In this document: one piece after another, positions 44,702-54,330 of the stretch
How the letters are laid out: each line of letters opens with the position of its first letter
Position numbering within the stretch: the stretch's first letter is position 1
From: Peronospora farinosa
Lineage: Eukaryota > Oomycota > Peronosporomycetes > Peronosporales > Peronosporaceae
NCBI GenBank assembly: GCA_947646735.1
Contig: CANTFK010000666.1
Coordinates: 62,001 to 126,000 of the forward strand
DNA length: 64,000 nt
Direction of reading: 5' to 3'
Program-made: the position numbers and the translations under genes
Notes under the pieces: generated by a model
What the model saw: only the letters and a program-made list of their open reading frames with translations
Databases searched by the model: none
Told to the model about the DNA's origin: nothing

Positions 44702-45783
44702 TCGCGGACTCTGAAGCTACCCCTAAGTTCAGAGTGATCGAACAAATGGGTAGCATAGTCCCTGAGGTTCCGAAAGGTCGGACCTCAACCCTTTTGGTCT
44801 ATAGCGCTCGAGTACGAGGCTATGACCAAGTGATGACCCTTCTCGTGGATTCGGGTGCATCACAAAACTTTGTGAGACTCGCGGCTCTGAAAAGGAGACC
44901 GGCGAGTTATAAGTCGCTTTGCCAGGATGGCAAGCGAGAAGAGGCGATCGTTCGTTTAGCGAACGGCGCGCTCGTTAAATCGGAGGGAGTTCAAGTTGAA
45001 TTCGCATTCAGCTTTAGTGACTTCTCTTGTATAGAGAAGTTCACAGTGCTGGGTATGGAGAGTCCGTATGACCTCATCCTAGGCATGCCTTGGTTGGCTA
45101 AACACCAACCATGGATAGACTGGCGTACACGCACAGTCGCTAGCTCTACGCAAGACACCGGAAAGGGTGTGCTCTTGCGAGAGGCTTATGTGGCTGATGC
45201 TATGTCCAACACAGTCGAGGGTGCGATGACGGTATGTCAATCGACACCAGGAACTACCCAGCTCAAAAAGAGTGATGTAGTTGGAAGTGCACTGGCGGAA
45301 AGCCAGGTGACACATATTTCTACCCAGGTCGAAAAGACTGGTGTAGTGAATGGGGCGATGACAGATAGTCATGCGTCCAATAGTCCTGAACAGAGCCGAG
45401 AGCCTGTAGAAGTTGATGGTGGGCTGACAGGAAGTCAAGCGCCACAAGAACCGGGACAGAACCATAAGCCTAGTGTGGTTGGAAGGAGTGCGTTAGCTGA
45501 GGCAGCAACGACACCTTCTTCCAGGTCAAAGGTCGTGGTGACTCGAAGAACGAGCACCAGACGTATTAGGACGATCAAGGGCACGTCGAAACGAGTGACC
45601 CTTGGATCAGTCTCGGTCCAAGAGGACGGACCTCCGAACGAGTTGTTCGAGGCCGTTGAAGACAAAATGCCGGAGGCATCCTCAATTGAGGTGCTCCAAC
45701 TTGTCTTGGCATCTGCCGAGGAGATAGTAAATCTTTCGGAGATGACGTGGGATCTGTTCCTGTCCGAGCTAAAGGAAGGATAG
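44668..45783 (+). CDS. pol: aspartic protease of Element 3 pol
   Basis: The -1 frame is open from the slippery site. LLVDSGASQNFVRL at ~44,840 carries the D-S-G active site, and LILGMPWLAKHQPWIDW at ~45,075 is the second conserved motif. A long Thr/Ser/Glu-rich linker follows. The frame ends at TAG 45,781-45,783 but resumes in the same frame, so a single stop separates protease from RT. I cannot tell whether the TAG is a mutation. Confidence 0.85.
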   Translation, partial: CGSAVGAGCPTVADSEATPKFRVIEQMGSIVPEVPKGRTSTLLVYSARVRGYDQVMTLLVDSGASQNFVRLAALKRRPASYKSLCQDGKREEAIVRLANGALVKSEGVQVEFAFSFSDFSCIEKFTVLGMESPYDLILGMPWLAKHQPWIDWRTRTVASSTQDTGKGVLLREAYVADAMSNTVEGAMTVCQSTPGTTQLKKSDVVGSALAESQVTHISTQVEKTGVVNGAMTDSHASNSPEQSREPVEVDGGLTGSQAPQEPGQNHKPSVVGRSALAEAATTPSSRSKVVVTRRTSTRRIRTIKGTSKRVTLGSVSVQEDGPPNELFEAVEDKMPEASSIEVLQLVLASAEEIVNLSEMTWDLFLSELKEG

Positions 45784-48576
45784 ATCCACGAGATAGTCGC
45801 ACCAGTTCCAAAAGAGAACGTGGTGGACTGTTGCTCTTCATCCACAATGGATGAGAGCGTCTTGGAGACCGACAACAAGAGACGGTTCGCTGCTCAAGGC
45901 TGGGATGCCTTGAAGGACAGCTCGTTCTATGATGTGTTGTGGAAACACCGTGATGTGTTTCCAGCAGAAGTGCTGAGCCGCCTACCGGCCGATAGGGGCA
46001 TCAGGCACGAGATTGACCTGGAGCCTGGCACCAAGTATTGTGTGATCAGGCAATGGCCGTTGCCGAAGGAACAAGTCGATTACATCGATGAGTTCTTTGA
46101 CAAGCGAGCCAAGGCGGGACATGTACGTGAGAGCAAGTCGCCTCACTGCAGCCCGACCTTCTGTGTGCGAAAAGCCACGGGTGGATGGCGCGTGGTTCAT
46201 GCTTATAATAAGCTGAACACGGCCACCATCCCGGCTCAAACGCCGATCCCGCGGAAAGATGTTTTGTTGAATTCCATGGGAAAGTCAACTATCTTTTCCG
46301 CGTTGGATCTGAAGGATGGCTATTATCAGGTTCTCATGAGAGATACCGATGTAGCCAAAACGGCAGTAAGCACCCCAAGCGGTATGCTGTGGGAGTGGCT
46401 TGTGATGCCACAAGGGTTGAAAAATGCTCCGGCAACATTTAACCGAGTGGTGGCTCACGTGATGCGTCAGCACCGTGCCTACGCGCCCCAGTACTTTGAC
46501 GATGTATTCGTGCATAGTAGGGCGGAGGACGGTCTGAGCGCGATAGAGTCGCACAAGCGTCATCTAGACGCTGTGTTGCAGACTCTGGGTGACGCCCAAT
46601 TATACGTTAACTTGCAAAAGTGCGTAATAGGGGTCCCCGAGATACCGGTACTGGGCTGCATCGTAGGTGCACATGGTGTACGAGCAGACCCAGAAAAGGT
46701 AAAGGCTGTAAAGGAATGGCCAGTCCCACGACATGTGAAGGATCTGCGCCAATTCCTTGGGCGCGCTAATTACTTGCATAAGTACAGCAAGAACTGTGCG
46801 AAGTGGACTAAGACATTGTCTACACTTTTCAAAAAGGATACAGAATGGACTTGGTCTAAGCAAGTAGATGCGTTCACTTCAGTGAAGCGATCTCTTGTAG
46901 AGGCACCGGTCTTGGCATTGCCAGACGCGGATAAGCCCTTTTGCGTCGTCTGCGATGCAAGCAATTTTGCAATCGGCAGCGCGCTCATGCAGAAGGATGA
47001 CAACGGCGTTGACCGTGTCATTTCTTATCAGTCTCGGCTTTTAAAAGCTGCCGAGCTGAATTATCCTGTGCATGACAAGGAGCTACTTTCAATTAAGTCT
47101 GCCCTTGTGAAGTTTCGGGTGCACCTCTTGGGCACCGAACCTTTTGTGGTTTATACGGATCACGCATCACTGCGTACCGCTATAAACTCACCGCACCTCT
47201 CGCCGAGAATGGCAAGATGGCTAACATTCTTCTCTGAATTTAATTTCAAAGTTGAATATAAGCCGGTTAAGTCGAATGTCTTGGCTGACGCGTTATCGCG
47301 CAGACCAGACTTCGAGGCAAGACACCAGGAATGTGTGTCTCGTGCGAAAGCGCAAGTTGAGTCGTCAACATTGGCAGCCATGAAGGCCTACCATGTGACG
47401 AGCTCAATGGCCTCCGATATCAAGGAGTGTTACAGTCAGGACGAACATTGTCGCCTGCTGTTGGATCATTTTGGTGGACGAAAGGTTACCCTTCCGTTGC
47501 ACCTCAAAGCGAAACTAAATCGCTTTAGCTACAGTGATGGCCTGTTATGGCATCAACTGTCACCCTGTGATCCCTTGAGAATCTATGTCCCTCATGACAC
47601 AGATCTCAAGCTGATGATACTTCACGAGTGCCATGATGCGCCATCTAGTGGGCATCTGGGCCGTGAAAAGACATTCTTACGAGTGTCAGAGGAATTTTGG
47701 TGGCCCCACCTATATCGGTGGGTGGCCAACTATATTCGCTCTTGCGAAGAGTGTCAGCGCATAAAGCCTGCACCTTCAAACAGTGCGCCAATGAAGCCAC
47801 TGCCGATTCCAACTGAATGTTGGAAGTCGGTCAGTTTGGACTTCATGTTTGGCTTACCGCCTGACCATAAAGGCAGGACGGGGCTCGTCGTATTTGTAGA
47901 CAGACTGAGCAAGATGGTGCATTTGGCACCATGTAGCACCAAGATCTCAGGAAAAGAGAGTACCCTCTTGTTTCTGGATCACGTGTATCGACTACACGGG
48001 ATGCCCGAGTCCATAGTATCGGACCGGGATCCGCGTTTTACGTCGGGTTTTTGGCGACATGTGTTTGAGCTGCTGGGTAGCAAGCTCCACATATCAACCG
48101 CTGATCATCCCCAGACCGATGGCCAAACAGAACGGGCCAATCGAGTCGTGGCGGATGTGTTGCGTACAATAGCGACTCCCAAAGAATGGAGCAAGCAATT
48201 GCCATTCGTGGAGTTCGCTATTAATAACAGTATTCACGCCAGTACGGGTGAAACACCGTTTTACATTAACGGACTGCGTCATCCTCGAACGCCAGTCTCG
48301 TTTGTACGCAGCCCGAGTCTTAGTGGGAATGGGCCCCTCACTTCGCTCGGTGCAAATGCAAAAGAGGGTCAAAATTGCTCTAGTGACACTGCTAATTTAT
48401 CAGTGGTCACGACACCTATAGGTGTCACAGAGGAGGCACGGCAAGAAATGCCAGTGCTCCTTGATGATGACACTATGGTGTTATCAACAGCGTCGACCCA
48501 TGAACGACCTCTTGGAGGCGTCATCGGCGAGCTGGATGCTAAAAGCGTAAGCGAAAGCTCAGCTCTTTGTGGATGA
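45784..48576 (+). CDS. pol: RT, RNase H and integrase of Element 3 pol
   Basis: About 920 codons in one frame. RT begins at ~45,990 (RHEIDLEPGTKYCVI), with catalytic YFDDVFVHS at ~46,493. RNase H has VVCDASNFAIGSALM (~46,950) and VVYTDHASLRTAINS (~47,150). The integrase HHCC domain (HDAPSSGHLGREKT, CEECQRIKPAPS) is at ~47,630-47,775, and the DDE core follows with SLDFMFGLP, SDRDPRF and HPQTDGQTERANRV. Catalytic residues are all present. Compared with Element P, the frame is lost just upstream of 48,576 by a small change in the DAKSV region. Confidence 0.88.
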   Translation: MHEIVAPVPKENVVDCCSSSTMDESVLETDNKRRFAAQGWDALKDSSFYDVLWKHRDVFPAEVLSRLPADRGIRHEIDLEPGTKYCVIRQWPLPKEQVDYIDEFFDKRAKAGHVRESKSPHCSPTFCVRKATGGWRVVHAYNKLNTATIPAQTPIPRKDVLLNSMGKSTIFSALDLKDGYYQVLMRDTDVAKTAVSTPSGMLWEWLVMPQGLKNAPATFNRVVAHVMRQHRAYAPQYFDDVFVHSRAEDGLSAIESHKRHLDAVLQTLGDAQLYVNLQKCVIGVPEIPVLGCIVGAHGVRADPEKVKAVKEWPVPRHVKDLRQFLGRANYLHKYSKNCAKWTKTLSTLFKKDTEWTWSKQVDAFTSVKRSLVEAPVLALPDADKPFCVVCDASNFAIGSALMQKDDNGVDRVISYQSRLLKAAELNYPVHDKELLSIKSALVKFRVHLLGTEPFVVYTDHASLRTAINSPHLSPRMARWLTFFSEFNFKVEYKPVKSNVLADALSRRPDFEARHQECVSRAKAQVESSTLAAMKAYHVTSSMASDIKECYSQDEHCRLLLDHFGGRKVTLPLHLKAKLNRFSYSDGLLWHQLSPCDPLRIYVPHDTDLKLMILHECHDAPSSGHLGREKTFLRVSEEFWWPHLYRWVANYIRSCEECQRIKPAPSNSAPMKPLPIPTECWKSVSLDFMFGLPPDHKGRTGLVVFVDRLSKMVHLAPCSTKISGKESTLLFLDHVYRLHGMPESIVSDRDPRFTSGFWRHVFELLGSKLHISTADHPQTDGQTERANRVVADVLRTIATPKEWSKQLPFVEFAINNSIHASTGETPFYINGLRHPRTPVSFVRSPSLSGNGPLTSLGANAKEGQNCSSDTANLSVVTTPIGVTEEARQEMPVLLDDDTMVLSTASTHERPLGGVIGELDAKSVSESSALCG

Positions 48577-49501
48577 GCGATTAGCCATCACACGTAAAGT
48601 CCGTGACGCGATGGCAAGCGCACAGGACAAGCAAAAACAATATGCAGACCAGTATGGTCGCAAAAACAATGAACACTTTAGTGTGGGGGACAAAGTGCTA
48701 TTAAGTACTGCTACCCTACCTAAACATGCAATTTTTTGTACTAACTGGTGGTACTACTAAGCTATTGCCCGGGTTCATTGGGCCCTTTACAGTGGTTGAA
48801 GAAGCTGGAGACCTAAATTATAGGCTCACTCTCCCACCGTATATGAAGACGCACCCCGTATTTTACGTGGGTCGTCTGAAACGGTATGTTGATCCAGAAG
48901 AGATCACATATCCGCATTATAGTATAACGAGACTGATGGTGAAGTCGACTGTGAGTCGAACGTCGCGGCCGATCAGGCGACGAGGAAGCCGAGAGGCTCC
49001 CCGTGTATGAACGAGGCGATAGAGGACTCGGTGATCGAGGAGGACTTCGCGCTTGACGCGGGTCTCTCATCACCAGTCGCTCTAGGATGTCCAAGCGGGT
49101 CTTCAGGCGGTCATACCCCTGACGATCCCTCGCCCTCACATAGCGCAGATCCAAAGTCAGTCGCGAAACTTGACTCTCGAGATCTGTCACCTGCCTCTTC
49201 AGCGCAGCAGACTCAGCCTGCGACTGAACAGCAGCAGGGTAGGCAGCCGCGATTAGGTGGGCGTAATCGCCGCTCCTATCGGGCGCCACCTGTGTTGGTG
49301 GACACGGAAGGGAATACGCGCTTCCTTGTTGGAAGGCTATTGGCCCACCGGTTTGTGAAGCGAAAGATTCAAGTCCTTGTCCAGTGGAAGGGTTACCCAA
49401 CGAGCTTTGACTCGTGGGAGCCTTTGGACGCTTTGCGCGTTGACGTGCCTGGGCTGGTGGCTGCTTATGTGAAGCAGCACCAGCTGTCTTCTTTCTGCTA
49501 G
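48569..49501 (+). pseudogene. integrase C-terminus (GPY/F) and chromodomain, frame-broken
   Basis: Three overlapping frames: 48,569-48,760 (DERLAITRKV ... FSVGDKVLLS), 48,726-49,010 (FIGPFTVVEEAGDLNYRL, the GPY/F module) and 49,007-49,501 (chromodomain LVQWKGYPTSFDSWEP at ~49,380). The first break follows a T-run (~48,730) and the second is an ATGA overlap. Element P has both, so they predate the split of the two copies. The antisense frame is open across the second break. Confidence 0.8.
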
Positions 49502-50369
49502 GTCCAGAAGGACTAGCAGAAGAAGCGTGGCGAGAATTAATTGGGGGTCGTTTACCGCCCATAATTTCATGCGCACGCTTCATGGCGAAGCTGATTCGCT
49601 GCGACCGCTGTTTCGTTGCATCTACATGCAACGTTACACGGCGCCGAAGTTCAGCTTCATATTCGTCGGCTGTTTCGTTAGAACGCAGTACGACTGGAAT
49701 TGGGAAAGCACGACCAAGTGCTTTGCCCTGCTTTTTCCACAAAGGAAAGACGCTATAGAATATATGAGCGTCTATAGTGGCATGCTGCAAAAGCGATGCG
49801 CTAGACCCATCCGAGTGCATCCACTCAGATGGAGGTGGCATTGGTGGCAAGCCACCACTCACGTAGCCGCCCTCGCGACGGCGGCCTAGTGAGGCCGAAC
49901 GTGTACTTGGTGGAGCTTTAAGCTCACACTCACCTGATTCTGACTCTTCATTATGGATTGTCAAGACATCAGCCTGAGAAGTTACATCTGACTGAGTCGC
50001 GACTACTCCTTTCGAAGTAGCGCGCTCAGTCTTAGTCGCTGCGCTCGTAGGCGCAGACGACGAGGTTTTACCTTCGCTTGTAGGAAGCATGGATGCTTCC
50101 TCAAGAACGGGTGCCTCAAATGATGGGGACATATGTCCCATCAATGCACTATGCTCATCGCCACTTTGGGGTGATGGCAGTGGTGTGGTCTCATTGTAGT
50201 CCACAATGAGAGATGGATCTTCATCCACATTATCGTGAGATGGAAGATCCACCCCAGTGCCTGACGCACTTTGCGACGGCTGCGATACATCGCGGCGCGT
50301 GCGCTTAGTGCTGGACTGCATGGGTGCCTTTGCAGGCGACCCATCAGCCTTACCACGTTTCGGTGGCAT
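48813..50369 (-). CDS. antisense coiled-coil ORF of Element 3, 518 residues
   Basis: An uninterrupted antisense frame from ATG 50,369, 107 bp inside the 3' LTR, to 48,813. It has a basic Ser-rich N-terminus (PPKRGKADGSPAKAPMQSS, nuclear-localisation-like), an acidic/Ser-rich middle, a block with SVFPLWKKQGKALGRAFPIP and EYEAELRRRV (~residues 205-270), a Lys/Pro/Ser tract, and a coiled coil at ~385-440 (VTDLESQVSRLTLDL, DRLKTRLDILERLV) followed by an Arg/Ser/Pro tail. The coil is antisense to the integrase-chromodomain linker, and the Lys/Pro/Ser tract to the chromodomain. Counterparts exist in Elements 1 and 2. No known domain recognised; plant Gypsy elements with antisense ORFs are a precedent in position only. 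Confidence 0.65.
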   Translation of the reverse strand: MPPKRGKADGSPAKAPMQSSTKRTRRDVSQPSQSASGTGVDLPSHDNVDEDPSLIVDYNETTPLPSPQSGDEHSALMGHMSPSFEAPVLEEASMLPTSEGKTSSSAPTSAATKTERATSKGVVATQSDVTSQADVLTIHNEESESGECELKAPPSTRSASLGRRREGGYVSGGLPPMPPPSEWMHSDGSSASLLQHATIDAHIFYSVFPLWKKQGKALGRAFPIPVVLRSNETADEYEAELRRRVTLHVDATKQRSQRISFAMKRAHEIMGGKRPPINSRHASSASPSGPSRKKTAGAASHKQPPAQARQRAKRPKAPTSQSSLGNPSTGQGLESFASQTGGPIAFQQGSAYSLPCPPTQVAPDRSGDYAHLIAAAYPAAVQSQAESAALKRQVTDLESQVSRLTLDLRYVRARDRQGYDRLKTRLDILERLVMRDPRQARSPPRSPSPLSPRSYTGSLSASSSPDRPRRSTHSRLHHQSRYTIMRICDLFWINIPFQTTHVKYGVRLHIRWESEPII

Positions 50370-50459
50370 GAGTACTGAGCAGACTAAGGCGGCACGTGTA
50401 TAACGGCTCGCAAGTCTCTCTGTCTCCTAGGCGATGTTTTACAGAATGTAAAAATCGTT

Positions 50460-50475
50460 CTAAAATGGGGGATGG
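50460..50475 (+). other. polypurine tract of Element 3
   Basis: CTAAAATGGGGGATGG directly before the 3' LTR, identical to the tract of left Element P. Confidence 0.75.
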
Positions 50476-51081
50476 TGTTACAGGGCATCTAGTTACACGT
50501 AAACATTAAGTACTACTTAATGTTTGGTCTAAAGTATCCATGATTACTTTTAGACCTGTCACTTGGGTCCAATACACAAATGTGATCCACCCTCGTGAAT
50601 GTGATATCCATTGATGCATATCACATAAGAAGGGATGACGCTAGTTGAAGCTAGGCATCGCGACGTCTCAGAAGGACGTCAGTTGCGATCTTAAATCTAG
50701 ATTTAAGATCATGCGACAGGACACGCTTCTAAACAGTCGCGTATCCGATCTATATATATATATATATATATAACCAATCAGTAGTTAAGTATATATTTAG
50801 TTATAATTAATTAAATATAGCTCAGTCTTGAATTTCCTTAAACAGAAACACCACGCACGAGAAGTTGAAAGACTTCTGCGTGACGTCGGTGTTCTAAGTG
50901 TTAAGAAGTTCGTTGCACTCTCGCTTAAGCGAGAGGCAACTGGTGGTACGACTGCTTAAGCAGTCGACCAACCTCCCAACCACCCTCGCACGCGAAGGTA
51001 AGACGGTATAACCGCTTCCTCGCTTGTGCATAAGGTGTGTGCTCGTAGTACGAGGCAACTTCATAGAAGTGCCCGTCTACA
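50476..51081 (+). repeat. 3' LTR of Element 3 (mosaic)
   Basis: 606 bp, TGTTACAGGG...CCCGTCTACA. The first ~190 bp match the Element P LTR type (AAGTACTACTT, CCATTGATGCATATCAC, GGCATCGCGACG). From ~50,690 onward it matches the Element 3 5' LTR (ACACGCTTCTAAACAGTCGC, CGACTGCTTAAGCAGTCG). Confidence 0.92.
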
Positions 51082-54000
51082 TACTGCCGACGTATGACAT
51101 CAAGCAGTTTGTCCTTGCTGATGCAAAGAGCGCGTCACGATTGGTGGCACACATCTTAAACCAAGTGTCAAGACCCACAGCCTTGACCGATGCTATGCTC
51201 TTGGTTGATGCCTACAGTGATCTACTACTGCGCGATCGCGCAGCTGTTCAAATTTTTTGTAGGAATATGATACAGTACCTGCAGCGTATGGACTTTTAAG
51301 CAAAGTCTCACTGAGGGTGGCGATGGCAATGGAAGCGTTTGCAGAGGTAAAAGAAATGGAAGGAGCCCAACTCTAATTCGGCGATGCATGTATCGATAAT
51401 GGAAGAAATTAACGCGTCCGGTGTTATGCTTTTGGAAATGGAGGTACAAGAAATGGATGCCAAATAAAATAAGGAGAAATGCGTACCGGAGTATCAAGAA
51501 CAACGCTTGCCAGTTGCTGCAAAAAGACAGCGGGCACATGAGAATGGCTGCTCTCAGCCGTAGGATTATGCATGTCACAGATTGCAGCAAGATGATGGAG
51601 AGACTCGACTCGTTTTTGATTTGAATCAATTTGCATCGGAACTGAGCATCGACACGAGGATATGCAATTCTCTTTTCACCCAGTGCGCTGCGCAGAACGG
51701 TTTTGTCCTTGCAAGCGGCTCGCTTCTCTCGAGAATTGTTTTCTATAAGATTGAACGCGCGTATCGACCCTTGAAACTCAGCAGCAAGTGTATCAGCACA
51801 ACCTGACAATTTAGACCCCGCCGAAGCTCTCAAAAAGGTGGCAATATCGCTTTCATTTTACACGTTAAGACATGCGAAAGAAAATTACGATACCCCTGTT
51901 GCCCGAAACCATCAGCTCTCGTCAACGTGAGTTGCTCAAGTGCAAGCACCGATGTACACGATGAGACTGCTAAAGTATGCACTCTGTATGTGTGACAAGG
52001 AGTCTTTTGATGAGACGTTGGTTCTTCTAAAATGTCGATGCTCGTTAACAAGGTCCTTCAATTTACACAGCACAGCATCTTATCATCGAAAAGTAGTGCA
52101 CCATTGTGTATCCTGTATTCCCTTTGGTACCGGGGAGATGCCTGCGCCTTGCCCGGCTACGAAACAATGAAGCTTGCTAGCAGGTTTGCAAATGCTGAAC
52201 ACAAGAACCTCCGTCAAGAAGTTAAAGCAAGAAACACGATTGCATTGAAGCCTATATATCGTTTCTCGTTGAACAACGAGTAGACCTGCTGAGCCTCCAA
52301 GTACTTTTGTCAATGCACGAGCTACCTGAAGACGCAACAAGTGTTGTAAGTACACAGATGGAGAAGCTTTTATCTACTGTCTTGCATTCGCAAGAGATTG
52401 ACAACTACATGGCGCTGGGGTACATTAACCTATCGTCACTTCGTTTTGATACTTACTGCGGCATGACTAACTGTCCTGTATTCTGTGCAGGTTAATGCGG
52501 TCCATGCAGCACGAGGACGCGTGTCACGCGTTTCGGAGACAACTTTCTCGCGAACATGTGAAGGAAGATTATAACTGTTTCCAGCAGTAGCTTGTATTGG
52601 TGCTGATGCGGCTCGGGCTTGGCAGCAGATAGCGTTTTTGCATCAGTGTGTGGAACTGGAGGGGAATGCAAGATGGTGGCATTACCTTTAGTTGCTTGGA
52701 ATCGAGTCTAGTTCAAGGCTTTTCAAAGCAAAAGTCGTGACATGCAGTACATTCGCCGCCTCGTACCAAAGTAGATCACCCGAAGCAATTTCGATTGATT
52801 TACTGTTCTGGAGTTTACTCGTCACTACCAGATTGAAGACAGCTCTTCCTCTCTAGCTTACGCGAAAGCTCTTGTATTGAAAGAGTTTGCTGGTTCTAAC
52901 CTCGAGTACCAAGACTAGATTGCTAGCGTTGTAGACGATATCCACGAGAAGCATTTGGTGAAGTTGTTACTATAACAGCAGTCCCAAAGTTTCTGGCCAA
53001 GATTATGATAGGCTGCTATTTATTTTTCGGCTGTTGCTCGAAAACACATCATACCCTGAGCAAGAAAAGGTGGAGAGAAATATGGCGGTTTTGCGTAACC
53101 TGAAAGCATTTGCTGCTTTTCAAAAACAAGGAGATTTGAACAACAACAACATGTCAAATCAAGTATCGAACGACGAAGCTAGTGTGTCGATTCAGGATGA
53201 CAAGGTAGACGCCAGCGTGATTTCGTTTCATGATCTGATCGCAGCACCTCGAGTAATATTGGCAATGTTGGCGAGCAAAGAGAACTTTAATGCGTTGATT
53301 GGGCTTGCTGAATCTCTTGGACTGGAGTTGGATGAGTTGCAAATGCTGCTGCTGAAGAATATGATTACTGCAAACATGCAGTAAACTCTTCAAAGAATAG
53401 CAACATAAACACCAGGGTCGCCCCATTTGGTGCGTTTGAAGGCATCTTCAGATGTTTAAGTGATGCGGAAAGCCGGGTGACTGCTGCTGAGTGGCTCGCT
53501 GAGCGCATTCCACTGGGTGAAGAAACGCGAAAAGCACTGGAATTTGCTCTGAATGCTGCTGTGACAGGCCAAAAGGATGTGAGGACCCATCAAAGACTTT
53601 TTTTTACTGGACATGAAGCACTGGCAAACTTAGAAGCCAAATTGTACGAGCCAAAGTGGGGTTGCTCCTTCAAAATGTAACATTACAGACATCAAGTTCA
53701 TGTGAAGTCAAAGATGACAAGGAGCAAACAAATTAGCTGCTAACACTGTTGTCACATCCCAAGAAGCTTTTCTTGGAATTATATCGACTATACGCGTTGT
53801 GGTTTTCTACTCACAGCAGTGAAATGCTTGACATGGTGACTAATTGGAGAACTACTTCAGCTACCGCAAACAAAGCTTCGGCTTGACTTAGCTCACGAGT
53901 GGCTTGTAAAAGACGCTGTTCATGTCGGCAAAAGCACTTCAAGCCAAGATGCCCAAGAAGATTTGTTTGAGTTTCTTGAAGACGAAAAACTGCATCGAGC

Positions 54001-54330
54001 TGACGAAGACTTCGTGAAAAGGATAGTTTATTTGATGAACGCTTATGTTAAGGTTGGCGACTCATTTGGCGACCAAATTTGCAGCTATCCCGTCAGTTTT
54101 GCAAAAGAGTCGCGACCTCAGGCTGATGTCATATTTCGAGCAACCATGAGAGCTCTACGTAACGCGTAATCTTGAAAGTAGGTCAGCTATGTGAAGCAGC
54201 TGTCGAGCGATGCGTTACGACCACACATGGCATTGAGAACTCCAACATTGTTGTCAGGGAACAACTGGACTACACGAAGCTGTGCACTTATATGGTAACG
54301 TTTGAAGAACACCGGGTGCCGTGTGACATG
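51082..54330 (+). pseudogene. ROD/KNTC1-like, copy C, part 4
   Basis: Continuation after Element 3. Pieces: 51,082-51,299 (LLVDAYSDLLL block), 51,480-51,810, 51,940-52,283, 52,307-52,495, 52,650-52,860, 53,034-53,384, 53,477-53,680, 53,940-54,169 (FLEDEKLHRAD block) and 54,172-54,330. Its variants side with inverted copy B, not A (SVSIQ, LIGLAESLGLELDELQ). The C-terminus is lost at ~54,330 by the same switch to unrelated remnants seen in copy A. Confidence 0.65.

Larger units (their letters stand above)
42930..51081 (+). mobile_element. Ty3/Gypsy chromovirus, Element 3, youngest copy
   Basis: An 8.15-kb LTR retrotransposon in ROD copy C with a perfect 5-bp target duplication TACTG (42,925-42,929 and 51,082-51,086). 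LTRs are 612 and 606 bp. Gag is intact, and pol is open except for one TAG, one frameshift near 48,560 and the breaks before the chromodomain. It is the best preserved element here. It also carries a 518-codon uninterrupted antisense ORF. Confidence 0.95.
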
